From contig VGVE01000031.1 in assembly GCA_016874135.1 (NCBI GenBank), positions 1-33,134 on the forward strand: a DNA stretch of 33,134 nucleotides, read 5' to 3'. Positions 1-7,921 of this stretch are shown here, in pieces (position 1 is the first letter of the stretch; each line of letters begins with the position of its first letter). The notes under the pieces are model-generated. The model searched no databases, was not told the DNA's origin, and worked only from the letters and a program-made list of their open reading frames with translations. The position numbers and the translations under genes were made by a program. This DNA comes from Gammaproteobacteria bacterium. GTDB taxonomy: Bacteria > Pseudomonadota > Gammaproteobacteria > Pseudomonadales > Azotimanducaceae.

Positions 1-72
1 CTCATCTGGAGCGTGCGCTGCGAATCGCAGAGGGGGTGCCTTTGTGTGATTGCAGCGCACGCTCCAGATGAG
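1..72. repeat. 21-bp perfect inverted repeat at window edge
   Basis: Bases 1-21 and 52-72 are exact reverse complements separated by a 30-base loop. The outer arm runs up to base 1, so it may continue beyond the window. On the minus strand the inner arm (72 to 52) encodes a normal stretch of the MocR aminotransferase domain, while the outer arm is the same sequence turned round and brings in a premature TGA at 2-4. This looks like a fold-back join (assembly or amplification artefact) or the start of a larger inverted duplication. Confidence 0.85.
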
Positions 73-799
73 CGAGATCCATGCCGGTTTGAGGATGGGT
101 TGGTATCTCGAGCGCTTTCATGCCGGCCCGTTCGATCAGCTGCAGGAAGCCGAAGTAGGTGGGGGATTCAACGGCGACGACACCACCTGGCGTGCCCACT
201 GCAGTGAGCGCCAGGTGCAGCGCCTCAGAACAGCCGTTGGTAATCAGGAGCTCATCCGCGTCGATTGCGCAGCCCGCGTCTCGGTAGGATTGCCGGACTT
301 TTGCAAGCAGACGATTTTCTCCCCGGAGAGGGCCGTAAGCCGCAAACGCGCCGGGGACGCGGCGAAGGGTTGACTGCATGGCGCTGCGCAGCGCCTTGAC
401 TGGCAGCCACGATGAGTCCGGTACAGCGGCGCCCAGGGGAATCAGACCGGTGGTTTCGCCGTCGATGTTCAGCAGATCGCTCCAGCGGCTGTTGGTCACA
501 CTGTGTGCTTTACGAGAAGGACGAGCCTGTTTGAGGGCAGGCGCCAGCGTTCGTGCCGCAGCACGGACAAAGTGACCGGACTTCTCGCGGGATTCCGCGA
601 GCCCCAGGTCTTCCATCCGGCGCAGCGCGGCGATGGCGGTGTTGATGCTGACGCCTCGCATCCGCGCGAGATCTCGTACCGAAGGCAATCGTTCTCCGGC
701 GAGGCGCTCCCCTGAACGGATTTCTTCCGCGAGCTCATCTGCGATCTGCAGATATCTTGGAACGGCGCCGCTGCTATCCGAGATTCTGTACCCATTCAT
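2..799 (-). CDS. MocR-type GntR/aminotransferase fusion regulator, truncated
   Basis: MocR regulators join an N-terminal winged helix of the GntR family to a fold-type I aminotransferase domain that senses PLP or amino-acid ligands. The winged helix is clear (YLQIADELAEEIRSG, then LPSVRDLARMRGVS), followed by a linker and the start of the aminotransferase domain (ITNGCSEALHLAL, ESPTYFGF). The family is about 450-500 residues long. Here the frame ends at 2-4 after roughly 265, before the PLP lysine, because it runs into the inverted repeat at the window edge, so the stop is probably not the natural one. I prefer the ATG at 799 to the one at 835, because the extension contains operator-like repeats; neither has a good Shine-Dalgarno. 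It diverges from the LysE/PhzF pair, its likely target. Confidence 0.85.
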   Translation of the reverse strand: MNGYRISDSSGAVPRYLQIADELAEEIRSGERLAGERLPSVRDLARMRGVSINTAIAALRRMEDLGLAESREKSGHFVRAAARTLAPALKQARPSRKAHSVTNSRWSDLLNIDGETTGLIPLGAAVPDSSWLPVKALRSAMQSTLRRVPGAFAAYGPLRGENRLLAKVRQSYRDAGCAIDADELLITNGCSEALHLALTAVGTPGGVVAVESPTYFGFLQLIERAGMKALEIPTHPQTGMDLAHLERALQSHKGTPSAIRSARSR

Positions 800-825
800 T
801 GTGAACGTTACTGTATCTGTACCCA
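786..825. promoter_or_regulatory. Candidate MocR operator, repeated CTGTA
   Basis: CTGTA occurs at 786, 811 and 817; the copies at 786 and 817 extend to the identical nine bases CTGTACCCA. They lie between and around the divergent starts of the regulator (799) and the exporter (854). Direct repeats of this kind are common at MocR-controlled divergent promoters, so an autoregulatory site is a reasonable inference. No convincing -35/-10 pair is visible. Confidence 0.4.
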
Positions 826-853
826 GTATCAGCATCTTAGTAGTGTGCGTTGC

Positions 854-1483
854 ATGAATACAACGCCATGGTTTGTAGAGCTCTTGCCGCTAGCCGGACT
901 GGTTTTGGTCATGTCGATTACACCAGGTCCGAACAACGTGCTGGTGCTCGATTCGGGCATACGTTTCGGGGTGAGGCGAACCTTGCCGCATCTCTTCGGT
1001 ATCACTGCCGGATTCGTTTTGCTCCTCCTGTTGGTCTTTGCCGGTATGGGACAGTTGATCGAGCGTCTCCCATGGTTCCTGTCGGCGCTGACGGTTGCGT
1101 GCAGTGGTTACCTCTTGTGGATCGCCTGGGTAATGGTCGGAAGCAAGGCCGGGCCGGGCACTTGCTCATCAGCCGAGTCTTCTGGGCGACCCTGGTCGCT
1201 TTCTGCGGCGGCGGGATTTCAGTTCCTCAACCCGAAAGGCTGGGCGATGGCCATTACCTGTGCAGGCCTTGCGGCAAAGCTCAGTGGAGGTGTGTTCCGT
1301 CAGGCGGCCTTGCTCTGCGTGATCGCGGCTGTATTGAACTTCCCGTGTGTGCTTGTTTGGGCAACATTTGGCGCCGCAGCCCGGCGCTCACTCGAATCGC
1401 CTGACGGCTTTCGACTGTTCAACTGGAGCATGGCGATGGCGCTACTGGTTACTGTCATCGTGATGCTGGAGGACGTGTTATGA
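854..1483 (+). CDS. LysE/RhtB family amino-acid exporter
   Basis: This is an inner-membrane translocator of about 209 residues, the usual LysE/RhtB length, with around six hydrophobic segments. The family signature TPGPNN sits in the first helix, and a conserved FLNPKGW motif lies mid-protein. Such proteins export amino acids or related metabolites; the substrate is not readable. A GTG at 845 would add three residues, but the ATG at 854 gives the normal N-terminus. The stop overlaps the start of the next gene (ATGA), so the two are translationally coupled, and the divergent MocR gene probably controls both. Confidence 0.9.
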   Translation: MNTTPWFVELLPLAGLVLVMSITPGPNNVLVLDSGIRFGVRRTLPHLFGITAGFVLLLLLVFAGMGQLIERLPWFLSALTVACSGYLLWIAWVMVGSKAGPGTCSSAESSGRPWSLSAAAGFQFLNPKGWAMAITCAGLAAKLSGGVFRQAALLCVIAAVLNFPCVLVWATFGAAARRSLESPDGFRLFNWSMAMALLVTVIVMLEDVL

Positions 1484-2379
1484 AGTTCACTTATCACCTG
1501 CTCAACGTGTTTGGCCGTGAGTCTGATCCGTTCTCGGGGAATCCGCTCTGTGTGGTTGAATGCGTGGTCGAACCCGGACCGGTTATCAGTGATGCACAGA
1601 TGCAGGCCATTGCGCGCCAGTTCAATCTCTCGGAAACCGTTTTCCTCGGCGAGTCCGATGCGGGCAATGCAGCCGATGCGGACGTGCGGATCTTCACGCC
1701 GGAATCCGAACTGCCTTTTGCAGGGCATCCAACGCTCGGCACAGCGTTTCTCGTGGCGCGACTGAGAGGCGCCCTGGGCATGGATCCTGAGATCAGACTC
1801 AGGATGAAGGCGGGGATCATCCCGGTACAAATCGCGGGCAACCTGTGCACGCTCACTGCCAAGGCACCGGTCTCACGTCTTCCCTATGCGGATGATGCAG
1901 CGTTCGCTGCGGCGTTCGGCTTAAATCCTGCTGATCTCGGAACAGATGTTTTGCCGACAGGCACCGTGTGCAAACCGCTGTGGATCCACACCGGTACCGC
2001 ACAGCTCATCGTGCCGGTGAAGACGGAAGAAGCGGTTCGCCGCGCCACTCCGGACTATGCCCGTCTCGCTGCGGTAAGCGGCGGGCATGCGAATGTACAC
2101 ACGCTGCTTTTTCATATGACATCGACCCACAAGATTACGGCCCGGTTCTTCTTCGCCGTACAAGGTGCGCTGCGGGAAGATCCGGCAACCGGATCGGCAT
2201 GTGCCAATCTCGGAGGTTGGTTGCTTGCCCATGGCGGCACTGTCCCGTTCAGCGGTGAAGTCAGTCAGGGTGAGGCAGTGCATCGGCCGTCCACGCTGCA
2301 CCTGAACATTGATGCGCAGCGGCTGATCCGGGTGGGTGGCAGCGTGCGCTATCTCGGAAAAGGCGAGATGCAGCTATAG
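1480..2379 (+). CDS. PhzF family isomerase/epimerase
   Basis: A 299-residue protein of the PhzF fold (two diaminopimelate-epimerase-like halves). Recognised by the N-terminal pattern LNVFGRES...PFSGNP, the catalytic glutamate in FNLSETVFL (about E52, equivalent to E45 of PhzF), ELPFAGHPTLGTA, and EDPATGSACANLGG in the second half. PhzF itself isomerises a dihydro-hydroxyanthranilate in phenazine synthesis, but most family members have unknown substrates. No other phenazine gene is present, so a phenazine role is unlikely; pairing with a LysE exporter and a MocR regulator suggests amino-acid-like metabolite handling. GGAGG lies about 7 bases before the ATG, inside the preceding gene. Confidence 0.92.
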   Translation: MKFTYHLLNVFGRESDPFSGNPLCVVECVVEPGPVISDAQMQAIARQFNLSETVFLGESDAGNAADADVRIFTPESELPFAGHPTLGTAFLVARLRGALGMDPEIRLRMKAGIIPVQIAGNLCTLTAKAPVSRLPYADDAAFAAAFGLNPADLGTDVLPTGTVCKPLWIHTGTAQLIVPVKTEEAVRRATPDYARLAAVSGGHANVHTLLFHMTSTHKITARFFFAVQGALREDPATGSACANLGGWLLAHGGTVPFSGEVSQGEAVHRPSTLHLNIDAQRLIRVGGSVRYLGKGEMQL

Positions 2380-2479
2380 CCGCTCGGTGGTTGAGACTCT
2401 GGGCTGCTCAGCGTCTCGCTTCTTGAATTGACCGGGCTTGTTGTAGTCTGAGGGCAAGGAAGGACTGGGGAAGCCTGGG

Positions 2480-3235
2480 GTGTGGACGTCCGCTCTGACG
2501 TCGAACGAGTGCCGGACTGCGGTTCCGTGTCGGATCGCGCACCTAGGAATTCTCGGTTCTTTGGAGCTCTGTATCGCGGTTGGTCTGCTTTCGCCCGCCG
2601 CATACGCCCACGTGATCGCTGGCAAGGATGCTGCATTCGTTGCGAGCACAAAGGGTGTGGAGTTCATTCCGTTCGTGTACCTCGGGGCCAAACATATGGT
2701 GACTGGGGTGGATCATCTGGCCTATCTCGCGGGAGTGGTGTTCTTTCTGCAGCGCGCACGAGAGGTCTTGCTGTATGTCTCGCTGTTCGCGATCGGTCAC
2801 TCCACCACGCTGATCTTCGGCGTTCTGAACGGTATCAACGTTTCACCCTGGTTCGTGGATGCGATCATCGGTCTGTCGGTCTGTTACAAGGCGCTGGAAA
2901 ATCTCGGTGCCTTTACCCATTTCGGGTTTCAGCCGGATATGCGGGTGGCCGTGTTGCTCTTCGGTCTGGTACACGGCTTCGGACTCGCAACGCGGGTGCA
3001 GGCACTTGAGCCGAATCCAGACGGTCTCGTCGGCAATCTCATCGCATTCAATGTCGGTGTTGAGATGGGCCAGCTGCTCGGTCTGGCGCTCGTTCTCTTC
3101 GCGGTAGGATTGTGGCGCCACAGAACCGGGTTCGGCCGCTTCTCCGTAATCATCAACGCGGCGTTGTTTGTCACCGGAGTAGTGCTCACCGGAAGCCAGA
3201 TTGCTGCTGCCCTGTATGGAGGCCCTTATGCATGA
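2480..3235 (+). CDS. HupE/UreJ-like membrane protein
   Basis: A 251-residue polytopic membrane protein of the HupE/UreJ superfamily. Visible family motifs, each in a predicted helix, are the histidine-rich GAKHMVTGVDHLAYL, FAIGHSTTLIFG, GLVHGFGLATR and FNVGVEMGQL. Classical HupE and UreJ are nickel/cobalt permeases beside hydrogenase or urease genes. This longer subgroup is found apart from those operons and its metal is not established. The N-terminus has a hydrophobic segment ending in AYAH, resembling a signal peptide. The start is GTG at 2480, the only reasonable start upstream of that segment. It overlaps the next gene by 8 bases, implying joint function. Confidence 0.85.
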   Translation: MWTSALTSNECRTAVPCRIAHLGILGSLELCIAVGLLSPAAYAHVIAGKDAAFVASTKGVEFIPFVYLGAKHMVTGVDHLAYLAGVVFFLQRAREVLLYVSLFAIGHSTTLIFGVLNGINVSPWFVDAIIGLSVCYKALENLGAFTHFGFQPDMRVAVLLFGLVHGFGLATRVQALEPNPDGLVGNLIAFNVGVEMGQLLGLALVLFAVGLWRHRTGFGRFSVIINAALFVTGVVLTGSQIAAALYGGPYA

Positions 3236-3947
3236 CAGTGCAGAACCAGTGAACTCAGGGCGAATCATCCTGCCGCTGAAACACCTGCTGAAGTTGGCTG
3301 GAGGAGGGCTCATCATCGGGGCGTTTATGATTGTTGCCTTCATCCTGCCAGCAGAATACGGTCGGGATCCGCTTGGAACAGGCGCACGCACCGGATTGAA
3401 TTCGCTCGGCTCGGCCGGCGCACAGGAATTTGATGGCGAGAACGACGCCAGGGCACTTGCGGTGGCCTACGAAACCCCGATGCGGTCCGATGTTGTTCAC
3501 ATTCCGCTGACGGACTTCCTCGGGGGTGCGCATGGTTCAGAACTCGAGTACAAGGTCGCCATGAAAAAAGGAGCGACGCTGGTGTATTCGTTCGAGGTCA
3601 AACATGTCAGGGAGGGGACGGGAAATTCCGCGGGTAGTGACAATGACCTTCGATATGACTTCCACGGCCACACACTGCCGAAGGCAGGCGAAAAGATGAC
3701 GGTGGTGTCGTGGGGAGATGCCTATGGCAGTGAGGCGCAGGGCGCACTCACGGCGCCGTTTGACGGTATCCAGGGCTGGCAGTTTTCCAAGACGGGCGAA
3801 TTGCCGATGGTGGTACATCTGCGTCTCAGTGGCTTCTACACGCTGATCGAACCCGGGCAGGAAGGTAATCTCGCGGGTATCGTGGCCAACGTTCCAGCCA
3901 GCGAAGCACGGCCCGGCGGCGTGCATCCCCCTTCAACAAACGAGTGA
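3228..3947 (+). CDS. Membrane-anchored protein next to HupE/UreJ
   Basis: About 239 residues with one transmembrane segment (roughly residues 22-40) ending in the conserved-looking stretch ILPAEYGRDPLGTG, then a soluble domain probably in the periplasm. I recognise this as the protein usually annotated 'transmembrane anchor protein' beside HupE/UreJ-like genes in proteobacteria; its biochemical function is unknown. The ATG at 3228 has GGAGG upstream and overlaps the end of the HupE-like gene. An in-frame start at 3201 lies deeper in that gene and is less likely. No cysteine ligand cluster or enzyme motif is visible in the soluble part. Confidence 0.75.
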   Translation: MHDSAEPVNSGRIILPLKHLLKLAGGGLIIGAFMIVAFILPAEYGRDPLGTGARTGLNSLGSAGAQEFDGENDARALAVAYETPMRSDVVHIPLTDFLGGAHGSELEYKVAMKKGATLVYSFEVKHVREGTGNSAGSDNDLRYDFHGHTLPKAGEKMTVVSWGDAYGSEAQGALTAPFDGIQGWQFSKTGELPMVVHLRLSGFYTLIEPGQEGNLAGIVANVPASEARPGGVHPPSTNE

Positions 3948-3954
3948 GGCAGTC

Positions 3955-4731
3955 ATGGATCTTCAGGGTAAACGAATCATTGTGACCGGCTGCGCACGAG
4001 GCATGGGTGCCGCGACGATGCGTGCCTATGTGCGTGCCGGTGCAAAGGTTGTCGGCATGGATGTGGCAGACGAGACGGGGACTGCGGCTGCGGCCGAGGC
4101 CAACGCTCTGGGGCCGGGTGCCGCAAGTTATGCACACGTCGACATCAGCTCGCGAGCGAGCGTCGAGAGTGCCTTCGACGACGCGGTAAAGCGACTGGGA
4201 GGTCTGGATGCACTGGCGCATCCGGCGGCCATACAGCGTTCCTCCAATGCCGGTGATGTCAGCGTGGAAGACTGGGATCTCATGTTTGCCGTTAATGTGC
4301 GCGGCACGATGCTCACCAACCAGGTTGCGTATCGTTATATCAAGGCCGCAGGTGGGGGATCGATCGTCAATTTCGGCTCCATTTCCGGGCAACGTCCGGA
4401 ACCCGGTGCTGCGGCATATTCCGCTTCAAAAGGCGCCGTGCATGCCTGGACACGAAGTGCAGCCGGGACGTGGGGCAAAGATGGGATCCGCGTTAACGCG
4501 ATCCTTCCGGCGATGGCCACACCGATGTATCTCGAAGCCCGGGCTCGATCCACGCCGGGAGAGCTCACCGCCAGCCACTGGCGCAATCACGCCAGCATTG
4601 CTATGGGTGGAGTCTATGGCGATCCGGATCGTGATCTCGGGCCGGTGATGGTGTTCCTCGTTTCGGATGCTTCGAGATTCATCACCGGCCAGTTGATCCC
4701 GGTGGATGGCGGCCAGACCAGCGTGCGCTGA
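3955..4731 (+). CDS. SDR family oxidoreductase
   Basis: A classical short-chain dehydrogenase/reductase of 258 residues (NAD(P)-dependent alcohol/ketone interconversion). The cofactor glycine motif is TGCARGMG (11-18), the catalytic serine is about S142, and the YSASK motif gives Y155 and K159. The usual NNAG stretch is replaced by HPAA (89-92), an unusual change in the strand holding the cofactor. The C-terminus ends in the typical ITGQLIPVDGG. It starts 7 bases after the anchored protein, with GAGG in front of the ATG, so it may share that transcript. The substrate is unknown. Confidence 0.92.
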   Translation: MDLQGKRIIVTGCARGMGAATMRAYVRAGAKVVGMDVADETGTAAAAEANALGPGAASYAHVDISSRASVESAFDDAVKRLGGLDALAHPAAIQRSSNAGDVSVEDWDLMFAVNVRGTMLTNQVAYRYIKAAGGGSIVNFGSISGQRPEPGAAAYSASKGAVHAWTRSAAGTWGKDGIRVNAILPAMATPMYLEARARSTPGELTASHWRNHASIAMGGVYGDPDRDLGPVMVFLVSDASRFITGQLIPVDGGQTSVR

Positions 4732-4747
4732 TCTGTCAGAAGATCAG
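4728..4747. terminator. Small hairpin between convergent genes
   Basis: CTGATCT (4728-4734) and AGATCAG (4741-4747) form a perfect 7-bp stem with a 6-base loop. It spans the stop codons of the converging SDR and LLM genes. There is no clear T-run, so it is only a candidate bidirectional terminator. Confidence 0.35.
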
Positions 4748-5796
4748 ATTCTCTCAAGGAGGTTTCGCAGCGCATCGCAGTTCTTGACCCGTTCGTGCGT
4801 AGTCGCGCCGGCGAAACCTGCGTTGAGGCAGGTGACACCCGCTGCCTTGTAGGCCCGTAGGCGATCACGTACGAACCCTTCTGAACCCACCAGAGAGGTG
4901 GATTCGAGGAACTTCTCGGGTACTGCCGCTTCCGCTGCGTCTTTGCGACCAGAGAGAAACAGATCCTGGATGGCTTCTGCTTCCTTTGCGAAACCGTATT
5001 TACGAAACACTTGGTTGTAGAAGTTCTTTTCGCGGGCACCCATCCCACCCACATACAGGGCGATGTTGGGTCGTGCAGCATTGCGTAGCGGCTCGACGTT
5101 GTTGCCAATGGCGACGGTGCCGCCGGCAAATATTTCGAGGGGTGGCAGGGCAGGATCACGTTTCTTCTGTCCGCGCCGCAGCGCATCACCCCAGATGCTG
5201 TCTGCTTTTTCGGCCATGAAAAACGCCGGCAGCCAGGCCTCCGCGATCTCTGCGGTCATCTCGACACTTTTTTCACCGAGCGTTGCGAGGGCAATCGGGA
5301 TCGTCTCGCGGTAGGGGTGATTGATGAGCTTGAGTGGTTTGCCGAGACCTGAGCCTTCTCCTGTTGGCAAAGGAATCCGGTATTTGTTGCCTTCGTGCGT
5401 GAGCTTGTCATCGCGCCGCCAGACCTTGTGACAGATCTCCACCACTTCTCGCATCCGCGCCACAGGGGCGTCGTAGGGGAGCGCATGAAAGCCTTCGATC
5501 ACCTGTGGACCCGACGCGCCGAGCCCGAGCATGAACCGGCCACCGGACAAGGCATCGAGGCCCGCTGCGGTCATGGCCAACAACGCCGGTGTACGGCTGT
5601 AGATGTTCATGATTCCCGAGGCGATGGTGGCCCGCTGCGTGCGAGCGGCAAGAAAGCCCATGGCACTGACCGAATCGAACGAATAAGACTCCGCGACCCA
5701 GATGACATCGACCCCGGCTTTTTCGAACTCCAGGATCTCGTCGATCTGGCCGCCGACGTGACCACGGGAGTAGTGCGCTGAGATGGCGATTTTCAT
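4744..5796 (-). CDS. LLM class flavin-dependent oxidoreductase (F420-type)
   Basis: About 350 residues with the luciferase-like TIM-barrel fold used by F420- or FMN-dependent oxidoreductases. Visible signs are the N-terminal strand MKIAISAHYSRGH, GVDVIWVAESYSFDS, the conserved LDALSGGRFMLGLGASGPQV, and the PIALATLGEKSVEM and AEAWLPAFF segments typical of this group. The upstream ATG at 5880 would add 28 unrelated residues, so the ATG at 5796 is chosen, though its Shine-Dalgarno is poor. It diverges from the aldo/keto reductase. Whether the cofactor is F420 or FMN cannot be settled from sequence, and no F420 biosynthesis gene is in the window. Confidence 0.88.
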   Translation of the reverse strand: MKIAISAHYSRGHVGGQIDEILEFEKAGVDVIWVAESYSFDSVSAMGFLAARTQRATIASGIMNIYSRTPALLAMTAAGLDALSGGRFMLGLGASGPQVIEGFHALPYDAPVARMREVVEICHKVWRRDDKLTHEGNKYRIPLPTGEGSGLGKPLKLINHPYRETIPIALATLGEKSVEMTAEIAEAWLPAFFMAEKADSIWGDALRRGQKKRDPALPPLEIFAGGTVAIGNNVEPLRNAARPNIALYVGGMGAREKNFYNQVFRKYGFAKEAEAIQDLFLSGRKDAAEAAVPEKFLESTSLVGSEGFVRDRLRAYKAAGVTCLNAGFAGATTHERVKNCDALRNLLERI

Positions 5797-5915
5797 GGGG
5801 TCGATGCCGTGAAGGCGACTTGCCGGTCGGATGACACTCTCACAAGTCTTCGGCTTGCTCAAACTCCTGGCACGTATCACGCTGTGCCGCTGATCCCCAT
5901 CCTTGGAGCCGCCTG

Positions 5916-7004
5916 ATGGACTTCACCCTGCCGCGCAAAGTGGGCAAGAGCACACTCGAAGTGACACCGCTTGGATTCGGTGGTGGTCCGATCGGTGATC
6001 GCCGGGTACCGCTGGAAGAGTGTCTCGGCAGCGTCCGAACAGCCTGGGAGGGAGGCGTCCGGTTTTATGATACGGCGCCGTACTACGGCATTGGTCGTTC
6101 CGAACGCCGTCTCGGTGTGGCCCTCGCCGCGTGTGGCTCATCTGAGATGTTCCACATCAATACTAAGGTCGGCCGCACGCTCGAGCCGGAACCTTTCAAA
6201 GACGATTCACTGAAGACGTTTTCTCCCGGCGGTGGCGTGCGAACACCACGTGACAGTTCAAGTGGACATCGGGTGCACTTCGACTACTCCCATGACGCCA
6301 TCCTGGCGCAGCACCGAGATTCTCTGCAGCGTCTCGGGTTGCCTGCAGTTGATAGCCTCGCCATCCATGACATCGACTATGGCCATCAGTGGCCGGAAGA
6401 AATCGATCAGGCGTTGCAACAGCTCTCGCGATCCGGGGGCGGCGGTGCAACAGCGCTCGAGTCACTGCGCGGCAGTGGTCACACCCGTGCCATCGGTGCC
6501 GGTTGCAACCGGGAGATGCGCAACTATGAAACTTGGGCGGGTGGTCTGCAGGAAGACCTGGTGGAGCGTATCGCTGATACGGTTGATCTCGACTTCCTCA
6601 TTCTCGCGGGGCCTTACACGTTACTTGATACCATCGCCCTGCGCCGGGTACTGCCGTTCTGCAAGTCGCGTGGGATCGGCGCGATCATCGCATCACCCTT
6701 CGCCGGTGGCTGGCTGGCAGCGCCTGAGCGCATCAGCTACATGTATGGCGACACGCCAGCGCATGTCGTCGAACACACCGCGAGACTGCAGGCGATCTGC
6801 CGGTTATTCGATGTGGAACTCGCTGCAGCAGCGCTTCAGTTCCCCCTGGCACATCCGTCAGTCGCGGCGGTGATCCCCGGGGCGAAGTCGGCGGCCGAGG
6901 CGCAGGAAGCACAGCGGCTGCTCCGTGTGCACATTCCTGCTGCGTTCTGGACCCAGCTCAAATCCGCGGCGTTGCTCGATCCGGATGCACCGGTTCCGGG
7001 GTAA
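5916..7004 (+). CDS. Aldo/keto reductase
   Basis: A 362-residue member of the aldo/keto reductase superfamily, closest by pattern to the D-threo-aldose (L-fucose) dehydrogenase group. The catalytic tetrad is visible: D52 and Y57 in FYDTAPYYGIG, K84 in NTKVGR, and H151 in SLAIHD. The C-terminal half holds AIIASPFAGGWL and HPSVAAVIPGAKS, the family's cofactor-binding end. It would interconvert a carbonyl and an alcohol with NAD(P)H. GGAG lies about 8 bases before the ATG. It stands alone, divergent from the LLM gene and convergent with a broken SDR. Confidence 0.9.
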   Translation: MDFTLPRKVGKSTLEVTPLGFGGGPIGDRRVPLEECLGSVRTAWEGGVRFYDTAPYYGIGRSERRLGVALAACGSSEMFHINTKVGRTLEPEPFKDDSLKTFSPGGGVRTPRDSSSGHRVHFDYSHDAILAQHRDSLQRLGLPAVDSLAIHDIDYGHQWPEEIDQALQQLSRSGGGGATALESLRGSGHTRAIGAGCNREMRNYETWAGGLQEDLVERIADTVDLDFLILAGPYTLLDTIALRRVLPFCKSRGIGAIIASPFAGGWLAAPERISYMYGDTPAHVVEHTARLQAICRLFDVELAAAALQFPLAHPSVAAVIPGAKSAAEAQEAQRLLRVHIPAAFWTQLKSAALLDPDAPVPG

Positions 7005-7025
7005 AAACTCAAGACGGCTCCTTCG

Positions 7026-7782
7026 TCAGCGCATCGCCCCAGGCATGCCACCATCAATGACGATGGTCTGTCTGGTGACAGAGGTGGACGGTACAAAGGC
7101 AACCAACTTTACGGCGATATCGTCGGGTTGTCCGACACGACCCAGCACCGCCTGCGCGCGCACCCGTGGCCACGTTTTCAGGGAGCCGCTTTGCCATCCG
7201 GGTGTTTTCAACCAGCCCGGGCGCGATGCAGTTCACCGCGACATGAGGTGACATGGCCACGGCCAGGCAACGAGTGAGGTGATTGAGTGCAGCCTTGCTC
7301 GATGAATAGGCGATGCTGCTGCTGCCGGGGCTGATGCCACCTGCGGACGAGATATTGACGATATGGCCACCCCCATCGGCCTTGAGCAGCTAGGCCGCAG
7401 CACGGGCGAGCAGGAATGGACCTCGCACATTGGTTTCCAGCACTCGGTCCCAGATGTCAGGCGTGAGCGCATCGAGGTCCGGGAATGGAATGCCGATGTT
7501 CCAGGCGGCGTTGTTGATGAGGATATCGAGGTGGCCATGCGTTTTGCCGACTGTAGCAATACACGCTTCGATGGAATCGGGAGAGCGCTGGTCGAGTTGA
7601 ACGGCACTCGCGCTCCCACCGGTTGAGGTGATGTCCTGAACGGCTTCATCGGCCGCATCCCTCGCACCGACGTAGGTGATCACGACCGTTGCGCCTTCTT
7701 GTCCGAGCCTTCGGGCGATCTCACCGCCGACGTCACCGGAGCCCCCGGTGACCAGTGCCACTTTGCCAGTCAGTACTTTCAT
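7026..7782 (-). pseudogene. SDR family oxidoreductase, stop plus frameshift
   Basis: Reading from the ATG at 7782 (GGAAG upstream) gives a normal SDR start, MKVLTGKVALVTGGSGDVGG, then NNAAWN and the expected NVRGPFLLARAAA. A TAG at 7390-7392 (codon 131) interrupts it. Reading on gives LLKADGGGHIVNISS and IAYSSSKAA, the catalytic Ser and YxxxK region. A second lesion follows: the tail VLGRVGQPDDIAVKLVAF...QTIVIDGG lies in another frame, the switch falling at or near a GC dinucleotide run (7154-7161). With both repaired it would be about 250 residues, the normal SDR size. Either a true pseudogene or two consensus errors. It diverges from the CoA transferase gene. Confidence 0.85.
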
Positions 7783-7921
7783 GTGATTGCTTCCGAGAAA
7801 AATCGCGGGAACTTTAGCTGCAGAAGCGTCCCGAGCGCGACCTTGAGTTCCTGAAACGGTCATCATCGCGTGCCTATGTTGCACCTGATCAGGGTTTCAT
7901 GAAGGACCGAGCCTTGGCACC

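Noticed and set aside
1480..2379. Phenazine biosynthesis cluster
   Set aside because: Only a PhzF-family gene is present; none of the other phz genes accompanies it.
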